The notes: a model not told the origin generated them from the letters alone. A stretch of DNA of 64,000 nt from ChocPot-Mid sp043804925 (GCA_043804925.1 JAZDIP010000094.1:1-64000); one strand, 5' to 3'; shown: positions 17,054-26,940, counted from the first letter of the stretch. Translations and numbers: made by a program.

Positions 17054-19153
17054 ATGAATTTTTTAAATCCAATAGCATTAATAGGTTTAGTAGCAGCAGC
17101 GATCCCGATTGTTCTTCATTTTTTGAACCTGAGAAAATTGAAGATAATCGAATTTTCATCTTTGCGGTTTTTGAAGGAATTACAAAAAACAAAAATCCGA
17201 AGACTTAAACTTAAACAAATAATATTATTAATATTACGAACCTTAGCAGTTGTCTTCGTAATAATCTCCCTTGCACGTCCTGCAATAGAAGGCACTTTAC
17301 CCGGGTTCGGAAGCTATTCAAAAACAAGTGCTGTTATTATTCTCGACAATTCTTTCAGTATGGATTTATCCGACGAATCGGGTAACCGTTTTACCCAAGC
17401 AAGGAATGCCGCGATGTCAATTTTGAATGAATTGAAAGAAGGTGATGAAGCGACTATTATTGAAATGGCAGACGGAGAATTCAATAAAATTTCAACACTT
17501 TCGAGAAATTTTGAAAATTTAAAAGGGCATTTATCAAAAATAAAAGTGGAGTATCGTAAAGCAAATATTGAAAGATCTTTAAGAACTGCAATTGCTGTCT
17601 TAAAAAAAGGAGTCAATATCAATAAAGAAGTATTCATAATCAGCGATGCTCAAAACAATATATTTTTGAAAGATATAAAGGATAGCTTCAGAATTTCTGA
17701 CCCTCCTGTTGTATATTTTGTTCAAATTGGTGCTAATTCGGAAAATTCGATTTCGAATGCTTCAGTTGACTCAATTGAAGTAATGAACCGAATATTTCAA
17801 TATGATAAATTGGTTGAAGTTGAGGCAACAATCAGCAACAACTCGAAGAAAGATTTAAACAGTCTTGTGGTCAGTATGTTTTTCAATAAGAGTAGAGTAG
17901 CTCAAAGAAGTTTGGATATTCCTGCAGAACGGACACGTAAAATAGAAATTTCTGCATCTCCTCAACAATACGGTCTTATTAAAGCTTTAGTACAAATTGA
18001 GGACGATGCGCTAAACCTTGACAATAAAAGACATTTTGGATTTGTAATTCCGGATAAACCGAAAGTAGCACTGATTGGTGATATTGGTACCACAAAATTC
18101 ATTCAACTGATTTTAGCTTCCGGCAGCAACGGGGAGAATCTTACAGAACTTCAAAATTTCGATTCTAAACAAATTCCCGCCGTAAATTTTACCGATTACG
18201 ATATGATAATATTTGCAGGAGGTCCTTATCTAAGCAGTGATTTCCAAAAGCTGGCTCAATACATCAAAAATGGCGGAGCCGGTTTGATTTTCGCTGATGC
18301 AATTACTGAATTTGAATTATTCAAAACAGCTTTGAGTGAAATGGGTTTTGGTATAATTAAAGAAAAAAAATTTGAACAGAGCAATCCATCTGTTTTCACA
18401 ATGGTTGATAAAATTCATCCGATATTTGAGGGAGTCTTCAAAGGAACTACAGATAACAAATCTATGGTCGAATCACCAAATATCTATAGAACATATTCAA
18501 ACAACGGAGGATTGACAATTATTTCCATTACCGGTGGGAATTTCCTTTCGGAAAGTAGATTAGATAACGGAAAAGCGATTTATTGCTCTGTTACTCCGGA
18601 TGCCCAATGGAGCAGTTTTCCTCTAACGGGTCTTTTCCCTGCTTTTATTTATAGAAGTGTTATATATCTTTCTTCTACTGAAGGATTAGGCAGGTTTGCC
18701 AATACCGGTGAAAATGTGATGCTGTCTTTACCAAAAAGATTTGCTTCCGGTTCCAATTTCAAAATTGTGGACGCTAATGAAATTACAAGATATCAATCGG
18801 CAGTAATGCCTCCGTCAGGTGCTGTGCTTTCACTGGATAATCTGAATGTTCCAGGTGTTACCACAATATACTCCAATCAGGAAAAAATCATCGATATGGT
18901 TTCTGTAAACCATCCTTCCTCCGAATCGAAATTGCAGTCGGCAGTTAACTCTACAATTAAAAAAAGTTTGGAAGAACTGTTGGGTGTTCGAGCAAATATT
19001 AACATTATAACTGAACCTAAAAAAGTAATGGACAAGGTCAATCGCTTGAGAACAGGCACCGAACTTTGGCAGATTTTTATTATTCTTGCTTTAATGTGTC
19101 TTGTAGCAGAAATGATAGTCAGAAAAAATAATAAAAATGATACTGAAAATTAA
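17054..19153 (+). CDS. BatA-like membrane protein with VWA domain
   Basis: 699 residues. The N-terminal 75 residues match the BatA/aerotolerance N-terminal domain: helix MNFLNPIALIGLVAAAIPIVLHFLN, then RKLKIIEFSSLRFLKELQKTK and a second helix. A von Willebrand A domain follows (about 90-250) with the MIDAS-like DNSFSMDLSDE. Beyond it are a beta-rich middle region, a glutamine-amidotransferase-like Rossmann region (about 335-560) and a C-terminal helix (WQIFIILALMCLVAEMIV). Such proteins face the periplasm; Bat proteins are linked to stress tolerance and MoxR ATPases, neither of which is nearby. The methyltransferase gene starts directly at its stop codon. Confidence 0.85.
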   Translation: MNFLNPIALIGLVAAAIPIVLHFLNLRKLKIIEFSSLRFLKELQKTKIRRLKLKQIILLILRTLAVVFVIISLARPAIEGTLPGFGSYSKTSAVIILDNSFSMDLSDESGNRFTQARNAAMSILNELKEGDEATIIEMADGEFNKISTLSRNFENLKGHLSKIKVEYRKANIERSLRTAIAVLKKGVNINKEVFIISDAQNNIFLKDIKDSFRISDPPVVYFVQIGANSENSISNASVDSIEVMNRIFQYDKLVEVEATISNNSKKDLNSLVVSMFFNKSRVAQRSLDIPAERTRKIEISASPQQYGLIKALVQIEDDALNLDNKRHFGFVIPDKPKVALIGDIGTTKFIQLILASGSNGENLTELQNFDSKQIPAVNFTDYDMIIFAGGPYLSSDFQKLAQYIKNGGAGLIFADAITEFELFKTALSEMGFGIIKEKKFEQSNPSVFTMVDKIHPIFEGVFKGTTDNKSMVESPNIYRTYSNNGGLTIISITGGNFLSESRLDNGKAIYCSVTPDAQWSSFPLTGLFPAFIYRSVIYLSSTEGLGRFANTGENVMLSLPKRFASGSNFKIVDANEITRYQSAVMPPSGAVLSLDNLNVPGVTTIYSNQEKIIDMVSVNHPSSESKLQSAVNSTIKKSLEELLGVRANINIITEPKKVMDKVNRLRTGTELWQIFIILALMCLVAEMIVRKNNKNDTEN

Positions 19154-19963
19154 ATGAAAAGCACATCCGATATTATCAAAAGCAATGAAATTCCCGATAA
19201 TTACAAATATTATTGGAATTATCAACATGAATTGGGCAAACAATTTATTGTCCCATATTCATTAAAAATTGGATGTTTCGAAAAAGGGGATTCGGTTTTT
19301 GAGGTGGGCTCTGCAGAAGGAGGAGTCTTAACCGCATTTGTCGAAGCAGGCGGAGTTGAAGCCGTAGGTTCGGATATAGCACAAAACCGTCTCGAAATGG
19401 GAGAAAAGATAACAAAGATACTTGAACTGCCAATTACTTTCAGTAACCACAATATTATCACTGAAGAAATTCCCGAAGAATGGATTAACAAATTTAATTT
19501 GGTTTTACTCAGGGATGTTATCGAACATCTTGACGATACTTCTTTAGCTTTGAATAATATTAAGAAAATAATCAAGCCAAATGGATTTTTGTTTGTCTCG
19601 TTTCCTCCCTACTATTCTGCGTTTGGCGGGCATCAGCACACTTTGGGTAACAATTTAGGGAAGCTGCCATTTATTCATCTTTTACCAAATCGGTTTTTTC
19701 ATAAGCTAATTGCAAGCGGGAGAGAAGCGGATATCGAAGAAGTAAAAAGACTTCAAGATATTAAGCTGACAACTAAGAAATTTGAAAATACATTGAATAA
19801 AACCGGATTCGAAATTCACAAAAAAGAATTTTATTTGCTCAGGCCTGTTTACAAAATGAAATTCGGTTTACCTACAATAAAATTGACAAAACTATCCTTC
19901 CTGCCATTTATAAAAAAATTTATCAGCTTGGAAGCTTTGTATGTTTTAAGAAAGATAAAATAG
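19154..19963 (+). CDS. Class I SAM-dependent methyltransferase
   Basis: 269 residues. The SAM-binding motif I is VFEVGSAEGGVLTAFVEAG (about residue 48), followed by the acidic end of strand 2 (AVGSDIAQNRLEMG), motif post-I/IV LVLLRDVIEHLDD and FLFVSFPPYY. This is the Methyltransf_11/23 type; the substrate cannot be predicted. The C-terminal part (FYLLRPVYKMKFGLP) resembles small-molecule or sugar/lipid methyltransferases. The ATG immediately follows the TAA of the BatA-like gene, implying coupled translation. Confidence 0.85.
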   Translation: MKSTSDIIKSNEIPDNYKYYWNYQHELGKQFIVPYSLKIGCFEKGDSVFEVGSAEGGVLTAFVEAGGVEAVGSDIAQNRLEMGEKITKILELPITFSNHNIITEEIPEEWINKFNLVLLRDVIEHLDDTSLALNNIKKIIKPNGFLFVSFPPYYSAFGGHQHTLGNNLGKLPFIHLLPNRFFHKLIASGREADIEEVKRLQDIKLTTKKFENTLNKTGFEIHKKEFYLLRPVYKMKFGLPTIKLTKLSFLPFIKKFISLEALYVLRKIK

Positions 19964-20390
19964 CAAAATAATTTTTGATTTCTTTGCCATTTACTTTACA
20001 AATAACATCACCTGCTTTTAGATTTGCTTTACAGGCAGGACTAATCCTGAAAAATATCAGCAATTACAAGACCTTTCGGATTAATTTCAAAGTCCGGCAT
20101 AATCTCATGCAAGCAGTCATATCCATCTGACTTCCGCACTTTGACACTCAAAACTTAAAGATTGAAAAGTTCACATAGAAGCTGTTGTTCCTTACCGAGT
20201 ATAAGTGTATTAGAAATGAACTCTTTGTTGAGCGGAGTTTAAATTTTTATCGAATAGCAAGATGAGACGCAACTGACAATACGACGGCACCTGCATCAAT
20301 AATTGTAATATTAACTTTTTCCAATTTAATAGTCCAATAAAAAAGATGCAATAAAATTTTTTTCTATATAATTGACTAACAACTTTTTGA
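19964..20390 (-). pseudogene. Remnant of a retropepsin-like aspartyl protease / PDZ protein gene
   Basis: The 430-bp spacer has no open gene, but the reverse strand holds pieces of one. At about 20255-20325 it reads NITIIDAGAVVLSVASHLAI, like the D-T-G-A catalytic loop of retropepsin-type aspartyl proteases with Thr lost. At about 20060-20110 it reads MPDFEINPKGLVIADIFQD and at about 19970-20055, one frame over, SPACKANLKAGDVICKVNGK, a PDZ ligand-binding segment. Protease followed by PDZ is a common layout in this part of the tree. Stops and frameshifts separate the parts, so the gene is dead. Confidence 0.6.
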
Positions 20391-20393
20391 TTA

Positions 20394-22202
20394 TTATTTA
20401 TCCGGTATTTTTTTTATGAAATAATCCAAAACAACATTTTCTTTATATTTTGTTTTTAGGTTATGAAGTTCTTCAAGAATCTCTGATTTATCGTAAATTT
20501 GATTGTTTTCAATTTCATTTTCAAAAATTGAATTAGCATCTTCAAATTTATTATTCAAGACATGAATATAGAATTCATAAATTTTCCAATTATAATGCGA
20601 TGGATATAAAAGTTCGGCATTTTTTAACTGTTCTTCTGCTTGATTTAACAGATTACAATATAATAAACAATTCAAAAAACCTTCAAAATCGTCAGTAGTC
20701 ACCTTGTCCTTCTTTTTATAAATTACCGACTCATAGTCCCGATATGCACTATCACATTTATTAAGTTCAAGATATGAATCTGCCCTATCAGTATAAGCTT
20801 TCATATCATCAGGATTTTTCTGTATATATTTATTAAACCAGTTAATACTTTCCTGATAATTTCCGATAAAATAATTAGATAAACCAATTAAATTATAAAG
20901 GTCAATCAACGAAGTATCCATAGCCAAGGAAAATTTCATATCATTTATTGCTTTCTCATATTCGTCAAAAAAATAATAATATAGCCGGCCTCTGTTTGCA
21001 TAAGCGTTAATGAAAGCCGAATCAATTTGAATTGCTTTAGTGAAATCAAATAACGCACTTATATAATCTTTTATAGCAACATAAGATAAACCTTTGTTGC
21101 AAAAAGCAAATTTTGAGTTAGAGTCTAATTCAATAGATTTTGTGTATTCTAAAATCGCTTCATTATATTTTTCTTGACGGTAGAGAATATCTCCTTTTTG
21201 CTTCAAGGATGCTGACCATACTCCATCAAGACCTGATTCTATTGATATCGCTTTATTAATATCAATAAGTGCTTTTTCAAATTCCCCTAATAAGATATAA
21301 ACGTTTGAACGATTATGAAAAACAACATAATCATTGCTATCAATATTAATTGATTTATCAAAATAATATAAAGCGCTGTCATACATTTTTTGACTTTGAT
21401 TAAGAACACCAAGATTGCTATAAATTGTGCTCCAATCATTATTAAGTTCAATTGTTCTGTTAAAATATTCTTTAGCTTGATTATAATTTTTCATTTCCAT
21501 ATAAGTTATACCTAAACCTAAAAAAGCAGATATATTTTTTGAATTTAAAATAATAGCTTTTTTATCAAACTTTAATGCATTGTCAAAATCCTTACTTTCC
21601 CGAAATTTGGTTGCTATAGTTACTAATCTGCTTGAAATGACATCATCAATAGACAAATCTCTTAGATAGTATCCGCTTTTTATTGACGTTTCGTTAATAT
21701 GATGATGTTCAATATAATGTTTTCTATCTTTCTCGCAGGAATATAATGTTTCCCAATACAAACTATCATTATTCTTACATCTGAAATGCAAAAAAATATG
21801 ACCGGGTGCTTCAACAGCATATAAAGGTAACTTTAATATTTCTGCTATACCTAAATACGTCAATACATAATTTCCACAATCAAATTTTTTCTCAATTAGA
21901 CCATTTACAAACAAATCGCCATGCAGATGTAATTTAGTTCTTATGCCTAACTCTTTGTGAATATCTGAAATTTGTTGCAGGATTTTGAGTGCTTCTTTTT
22001 TTGTGTATTGTTGTTTGGTTTTAATGTTTTCAGATGCTTTTTTCAATATATTATCTAATAAAACTAAAACAGAATCAGGTATTTCATAACCGGCTTCTTT
22101 TTCAATATTGATTACATTATAGACAATGTTTTCTTCAATACTTTTACAAATAATTACCTGAGTAAATGTAATTATTAAAACAAGTATATTGAACCTTTTC
22201 AT
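20394..22202 (-). CDS. Secreted transglutaminase-like (SirB1-type) protein with TPR repeats
   Basis: 602 residues with a signal peptide (MKRFNILVLIITFTQVIICK). Residues about 60-145 form a transglutaminase/SirB1-like region with FDCGNYVLTYLGIAEIL (Cys109) and APGHIFLHF (His135), the Cys-His arrangement of that fold. Residues about 205-560 contain eight to ten tetratricopeptide repeats (such as AFLGLGITYMEMKNYNQAKEYF and AYANRGRLYYY). It is probably periplasmic; the TPR part would bind a partner. No operon neighbour: the upstream spacer is a repeat array and downstream lies the protease/PDZ remnant. Confidence 0.8.
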   Translation of the reverse strand: MKRFNILVLIITFTQVIICKSIEENIVYNVINIEKEAGYEIPDSVLVLLDNILKKASENIKTKQQYTKKEALKILQQISDIHKELGIRTKLHLHGDLFVNGLIEKKFDCGNYVLTYLGIAEILKLPLYAVEAPGHIFLHFRCKNNDSLYWETLYSCEKDRKHYIEHHHINETSIKSGYYLRDLSIDDVISSRLVTIATKFRESKDFDNALKFDKKAIILNSKNISAFLGLGITYMEMKNYNQAKEYFNRTIELNNDWSTIYSNLGVLNQSQKMYDSALYYFDKSINIDSNDYVVFHNRSNVYILLGEFEKALIDINKAISIESGLDGVWSASLKQKGDILYRQEKYNEAILEYTKSIELDSNSKFAFCNKGLSYVAIKDYISALFDFTKAIQIDSAFINAYANRGRLYYYFFDEYEKAINDMKFSLAMDTSLIDLYNLIGLSNYFIGNYQESINWFNKYIQKNPDDMKAYTDRADSYLELNKCDSAYRDYESVIYKKKDKVTTDDFEGFLNCLLYCNLLNQAEEQLKNAELLYPSHYNWKIYEFYIHVLNNKFEDANSIFENEIENNQIYDKSEILEELHNLKTKYKENVVLDYFIKKIPDK

Positions 22203-22244
22203 TTTTTAATATGTTTGAATTGTAACATAATATTCTATTACAAA

Positions 22245-22435
22245 TTTACAACTTATTTAACTTATTAAACTCATTAAACTTATTAACTCATAAAACTTTA
22301 TGAACTTTAAAACTTTAAAAATTTTATGAACTTTTAAAACTTTTAAACTCTTCCTCCCTTTTCCATTCTCCTTTTTCCTTTCTCCCTCTTTCTACTTTAC
22401 AAACTTTAAAACTTTATAAACTTTCTACTGACTTC
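22245..22435. repeat. AT-rich short-word repeat array (AACTTTAAA / AACTTATTAA words)
   Basis: About 190 bp made of loosely tandem words: AACTTATTAAACT, then AACTTTAAAACTTT and TATGAACTTTT variants, then a pyrimidine run (TTCCTCCCTTTTCC-like, about 22350-22395), then AACTTTAAAACTTTATAAACTTT again. It is too irregular for a satellite and has no coding potential. It separates two divergent genes. Confidence 0.7.
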
Positions 22436-22489
22436 TTTGGCATGAAAATTGAGAATATATAATTGAATAAATAATTAGAAAGGATAATT

Positions 22490-23131
22490 ATGAAAAAATT
22501 AGGAATATTCATCGTGCTTTGGCTTTTGCTTTTGTCACTGGTATATCTTTTACATTCGGAAGACCAGCAAAAAGCCGCAAAACCCTCAACAATAAATACA
22601 CAAATAAATAATATTGTTAAGCTGTATGGAGATAGAGCATTTAAGGCATTCTATTCAATTGAGGAATTGAGACCCTACAGTATAGTACAAATTGACCAAA
22701 TTTGTGACATATATGATAATAACTGGTTATCACCTAACACCATATTAACAAAACTGGATAATGAAGACAAACAGTTTTTAACAAAAAGCGTAGCGGAGTA
22801 TATCGGTTCTTTCAATGACCCGGATAAGGAAAAATATCTATTGCTAAGAATTGTAAACTGGTGCAAAGCCGATATGCAATTTTCTTTCATTAACGACGGA
22901 CTTGGCATATATCAGGAGAATATTGTTCAGGCACTTCATAATGTTAATAAGGTTAATCAAAATTTATTTGATAATAATATTAAAGCAGATGGTAAAAATG
23001 AAATATCAGGCCAGGAAAATGATTATACTTATTACCAGACTTTAAATTTGATTAGCAATATGAAGACATCAGACCAGATGAAGTTTTATGGAGACATATA
23101 TTATCAATTGGCATCAATGTTAGATAAATAA
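22490..23131 (+). CDS. Hypothetical exported or membrane-anchored protein (213 aa)
   Basis: MKKLGIFIVLWLLLLSLVYLLH is a signal peptide or membrane anchor with no lipobox. The remaining 190 residues are polar and mostly helical, with one Cys pair in the middle (CDIYD and NWCKAD). No family was recognised. The start is supported by AGAAAGGATAATT upstream. It stands alone between a repeat array and the rpoD promoter region. Confidence 0.65.
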   Translation: MKKLGIFIVLWLLLLSLVYLLHSEDQQKAAKPSTINTQINNIVKLYGDRAFKAFYSIEELRPYSIVQIDQICDIYDNNWLSPNTILTKLDNEDKQFLTKSVAEYIGSFNDPDKEKYLLLRIVNWCKADMQFSFINDGLGIYQENIVQALHNVNKVNQNLFDNNIKADGKNEISGQENDYTYYQTLNLISNMKTSDQMKFYGDIYYQLASMLDK

Positions 23132-23449
23132 TATATATAAAAATGGAGGATTGTAAGTTACTAAACATAGAAATTCATTGCAATTACATTTAAGGAATGG
23201 AATCAATATGATAAGCGGATATATTCTCTCTTGAAATTCAGTCACATCTTTATTGATATTCAGAAAAGTTATAACAAAAAAGAATTTTGTTGTTATTAAA
23301 ATACTAATAAAATGTTTACGTCAAAAAAATATTTAAATGGCAAGAACGTAATTACTATAATTGACAATTGATAATTGGCAATGGATAATGATTATTTTAT
23401 AAAAATATGAACTATTAAATCAAAATAGAATTATATAACTGGAGTGTGA
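23132..23449. other. Intergenic spacer before rpoD
   Basis: 318 bp without a gene. Positions about 23360-23395 contain the short-word run ATTGACAATTGATAATTGGCAATGGATAATG, a word family found again at 24314-24340 after rpoD. The start-proximal part has GGAG 6 bp before the rpoD ATG. No clear promoter boxes were found. Confidence 0.45.
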
Positions 23450-24310
23450 ATGCGAATTACCAAACAATATACTAATCGCGAATCACAGTCTCTTGACAAA
23501 TATTTGCAGGAGATTGGGAGGGTCGAATTGCTACATCCCGAAGACGAAATTACCCTGGCACAGTTAATAAAGAAGGGTGGTTTGCCGGGGACGAGGGCTC
23601 TCGAAAGATTGGTAAAAGCGAATTTAAGGTTTGTGGTTTCAGTAGCAAAGCAGTATCAGAATCAAGGTCTTTCGCTCGGAGATTTGATTAATGAAGGCAA
23701 TTTGGGCTTGATTAAAGCCGCAAAGCGTTTTGACGAAACCAGGGGTTTTAAGTTTATTTCTTATGCCGTATGGTGGATACGGCAATCAATTTTACAGGCA
23801 CTGGCAGAACAATCGAGGATTGTCCGCTTGCCACTTAACAGAGTCGGTGCTTTAAATAAAATCGGCAAGAAGTTCAGTGAACTTGAGCAAAAGTACGAAC
23901 GCGAACCTACTGCATCTGAAATTGCAGAACAATTGGAAATGAGTGTACCGGAAATTGCCGAAACCATTAAAATTTCAGGAAGGCATTTGTCTGTTGATGC
24001 TCCTTTTGTACAAGGTGAAGACAACAGATTACTCGATATTTTGCCAAACGACATGCAGCCGCCTCCCGATTCCGAATTAATACGTGAATCTTTGAGAGTT
24101 GAGGTAATGCAGGTCTTAACAACATTATCCCAAAGGGAAGCCGAAGTCATTAAACTTTATTTCGGTTTGGACGGGCAATGCCTGACGCTCGAGGAAATTG
24201 GCGAAAAATTTAATTTAACACGTGAAAGAGTAAGACAAATTAAGGAGAAAGCTATACGCAGATTGAGACACGCTAGCCGCTCAAAAGCTTTAAGAGCTTA
24301 TTTGGGCTAA
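23450..24310 (+). CDS. rpoD: Primary RNA polymerase sigma factor (Bacteroidota/Chlorobi-type RpoD)
   Basis: 286 residues. The N-terminus RITKQYTNRESQSLDKYLQEIGRV is the region 1.2 form of Bacteroidota/Chlorobi housekeeping sigma factors, which lack the long region 1.1. Region 2 has NLRFVVSVAKQYQNQGLSLGDLINEGNLGLIKAAKRFD and the -10-recognition stretch FISYAVWWIRQSI. Region 3 is EREPTASEIAEQL. Region 4 has LTLEEIGEKFNLTRERVRQI and ends KALRAYLG. The ATG at 23450 has GGAG upstream. A strong hairpin terminator follows at 24593-24623. Its type supports searching this genome for TTTG/TAnnTTTG promoters. Confidence 0.97.
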   Translation: MRITKQYTNRESQSLDKYLQEIGRVELLHPEDEITLAQLIKKGGLPGTRALERLVKANLRFVVSVAKQYQNQGLSLGDLINEGNLGLIKAAKRFDETRGFKFISYAVWWIRQSILQALAEQSRIVRLPLNRVGALNKIGKKFSELEQKYEREPTASEIAEQLEMSVPEIAETIKISGRHLSVDAPFVQGEDNRLLDILPNDMQPPPDSELIRESLRVEVMQVLTTLSQREAEVIKLYFGLDGQCLTLEEIGEKFNLTRERVRQIKEKAIRRLRHASRSKALRAYLG

Positions 24311-24592
24311 TTTATAATTGAGAATGGATAATTGATAATGATTTTTCGTGAACGGTGAATCGTGAACCTATGAAGACAGAAGTCAGAAGACAGAAGTCAG
24401 AATATTTTTTTATGTAGAATGTAAAATGTAAAATGTAACTGACTGCTGACGACATAGTGAAAGACGGAATGACCGATAGAAGGAAGGAAAAAAATATCCC
24501 AGAGGGATTAAATTTTGGTAGAAAAGTAAAACAAGAGTGGTATTTTCCCCGAAGGGAATAAATTATTTCACGAAACAGACAAAAAGTACAAA
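24311..24592. repeat. Repeat-filled spacer: short words and two REP-like hairpins
   Basis: After rpoD the spacer is built of repeats: TTGAGAATGGATAATTG words (24314-24340), GTGAACGGTGAATCGTGAA (24348-24366), GAAGACAGAAGTC words (24371-24400) and GTAGAATGTAAAATGTAAAA words (24414-24438). Two small palindromes follow, TATCCCAGAGGGATTA (about 24495) and TTTTCCCCGAAGGGAA (about 24543). The last two resemble REP-like hairpins. No gene. Confidence 0.65.
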
Positions 24593-24623
24593 AAAAGCCG
24601 TCCCGTTTGGAGAGACGGCTTTT
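24593..24623. terminator. Bidirectional rho-independent terminator
   Basis: AAAAGCCGTC (24593-24602) pairs perfectly with GACGGCTTTT (24614-24623) across an 11-base loop. A-rich sequence on the left and T-rich on the right allow termination in both directions, between rpoD (plus) and the propeller protein gene (minus). Confidence 0.9.
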
Positions 24624-24629
24624 ACATTT

Positions 24630-26777
24630 TTAATATTTTATAAATTTAGTTATTCTATCTTCAACTTTTAAAAAATACAAACCTGGATTTAATGAGGATA
24701 CATCTATTTTATTCTGATATTTACATTCCAATACTATGATTCCAAGAGCAGAGATAATTTCAATTTTGCCTGTTACATCCTGATTGTTTATGTATAAGAA
24801 ATTGGTTGCTGGATTCGGATAAATAGAGAATAAAGGTTTACTGCCATTTTCTTCAACATCTGTTATTAAATCACTTATCTTTGCTCTATAAACTTTATCA
24901 CCTTTTGTACCAAAACCCGCACCATTTGTTCCTGTGAAAATATATTCGCCGGATATGACAATCGAGGTAAAGAAACCATCAATATTAACAATACCATCGT
25001 TTTTTGGAATCCATGTGTCTCCATTATTGCTCGATATATATATACCCCTGCCTGTAGCAATGAAGATATAATCTTCATAAAATGCGAATGAATTAACAAA
25101 TAAATCATATTGTGGTAAACCTTCTTTTTTTAGTTCCCAGTTTTCACCTAAATCGGTCGAGCGGTAAAGATTGTTACGTGTACTCATAAAAATTGTGTTA
25201 TTAGAAGCCCCAACAGACCATACTGTTCTGTCGTCAAGCGGTAAACCATTATTTTTTTCATACCAGTTTAATCCTAAATCAGAAGAAATCCAAACACCGC
25301 TATCAAGACCGGCAATGACTAAATCACCTGTAGATGCTATTGAATTAGCCCAAGGTCTGCTCGGAAGTCCGTTATTTCTTAATTCCCAATTAATGCCATT
25401 ATTTGAAGAAAAATAAATCCCTTTTCCGGATGAAGCGAAAACATTTTCATTGTCATCAGCAAATATTAGAACAATTATTCCTTGAGGTAAACCTTCCGGT
25501 TCCTGCCAGTTTATACCACCATCACTTGAAATTAAAACACCATGATTGGTTCCGGCAATAATATTATTCTTGGCAACACATACCGACGGAACCCAAAAAT
25601 CTTCAAGTCCCAAAGGTTGCCATGTTTCACCATTGTTATTGGACATAAATATACCATCTGGGATATCAACACATAATGAAGGTGTTGTTCCTACATAAAT
25701 ATCGTTTCCTTTCGAGTATATTGTTTCAACAGGTCCGTAGTTAGTTCCAGGGTATGTTAGTTGTATCCATGTATCACAACTGTCTTTAGATACAAACAAA
25801 CTACTGCAAACTGAAACATAAATTATACTTCCGTCTGTTGCAATTGATGTATAATCATAAGAATATAGTGGAAATGGTAATTCTTTTGTTTTATTCTCCC
25901 ATGAAATTCCCAAATCTTTAGACATAAACCACTGACTTCGATAATCGCTTTTGTAATCACCGGTATGATGAATTAAAACTTTATCGCCAACACCAATTAA
26001 ATCATATACATATATTCTTGCAATAGGTGATTTATCCTGATTATAATTAATCCAGGTCTCTCCTAAATCTGTTGATGTGTAAAGAACATTTGTACCGCCA
26101 CTTGGTAAATCCAGAAATGTACCTGCGATAATATTAGTGCCAACAACAGTTAAATATTTAAGATTTCTGTAGTCATACTCTGAGATTCCATTAATTTTCA
26201 ATACCCAACTCTCTCCGAAATCTGTTGACAAATAAATACCGGTGTATGTGCTTACAACAAGATTGTTTCCGATATTTACGAGTTGGTAGATAAATTTATG
26301 ATTACCTTTGAATTCAATGCCATTGTTTCTTTCAACCCAAGTCTTTCCAAAATCGGAAGTGAGTAATATACCTTTACCTGTTCCTGCATAGATATTATTA
26401 TCAAGAGAAAAAAATGAAATTGCATTGGTCTTATAACTATGTTCCCAAGTAATACCCAAATTAGTAGATTTGTAAATATTATCACCTGTTGAATCCACAC
26501 CTGAAGCAAAAACGATACTATCAATTATTGCGAATTTATTTGTTTTAAATGATATCCCTATTCCAAATTTCTCCCATGTATTCCCGGAATTAGTAGAAAT
26601 AAAAAATTCACTATTTGTGTAGTAAGGTGTATTATCACCAGATGTAATAATAACAGTATCTCCACCGACATAACAGATGTAAATTGGAAGACTATTTTGT
26701 TTCCAAGATGTTTGCTCCCATTGAGACAATAATGGTTGGCAAATAATAATTATTAATATCGCAATTATTTTTTTCAT
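24630..26777 (-). CDS. T9SS-exported YCF48/BNR-type propeller protein
   Basis: 715 residues. Signal peptide MKKIIAILIIIICQPLLSQ; then about a dozen propeller blades of the YCF48/BNR-Asp-box type, each with a motif like STDLGETWINY, SSDGGINWQEP or SSNNGDTWIPK. At the C-terminus is a type A T9SS sorting domain (FSIYPNPATNFLYIN ... PGLYFLKVEDRITKFIKY). It is predicted to be exported by the type IX system and attached to the surface or released. No ligand can be named. It is transcribed alone, with terminators on the 3' side and a divergent spacer shared with lipA. Confidence 0.88.
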   Translation of the reverse strand: MKKIIAILIIIICQPLLSQWEQTSWKQNSLPIYICYVGGDTVIITSGDNTPYYTNSEFFISTNSGNTWEKFGIGISFKTNKFAIIDSIVFASGVDSTGDNIYKSTNLGITWEHSYKTNAISFFSLDNNIYAGTGKGILLTSDFGKTWVERNNGIEFKGNHKFIYQLVNIGNNLVVSTYTGIYLSTDFGESWVLKINGISEYDYRNLKYLTVVGTNIIAGTFLDLPSGGTNVLYTSTDLGETWINYNQDKSPIARIYVYDLIGVGDKVLIHHTGDYKSDYRSQWFMSKDLGISWENKTKELPFPLYSYDYTSIATDGSIIYVSVCSSLFVSKDSCDTWIQLTYPGTNYGPVETIYSKGNDIYVGTTPSLCVDIPDGIFMSNNNGETWQPLGLEDFWVPSVCVAKNNIIAGTNHGVLISSDGGINWQEPEGLPQGIIVLIFADDNENVFASSGKGIYFSSNNGINWELRNNGLPSRPWANSIASTGDLVIAGLDSGVWISSDLGLNWYEKNNGLPLDDRTVWSVGASNNTIFMSTRNNLYRSTDLGENWELKKEGLPQYDLFVNSFAFYEDYIFIATGRGIYISSNNGDTWIPKNDGIVNIDGFFTSIVISGEYIFTGTNGAGFGTKGDKVYRAKISDLITDVEENGSKPLFSIYPNPATNFLYINNQDVTGKIEIISALGIIVLECKYQNKIDVSSLNPGLYFLKVEDRITKFIKY

Positions 26778-26940
26778 AACATCTTAATTTCGAAAAAATG
26801 AAATTCATTCTTATAAATTAATACAATTTAATGATACTTTCAAAATTATTATTTTATTCATTGTCTGATTGATTATTTATTAGAAAAATATCTTTGCTAC
26901 ATTTCGTCTATATTTTTTTGAATAAAGAGAATGAAAATTA

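Noticed and set aside
22245..22435. Possible CRISPR or tandem satellite
   Set aside because: Words are irregular in length and sequence, there are no unique spacers of constant length, and no cas genes are present in the window.
23761..24150. 129-codon minus-strand frame inside rpoD
   Set aside because: Antisense to the most conserved part of the sigma factor; coding constraint on the other strand explains it.
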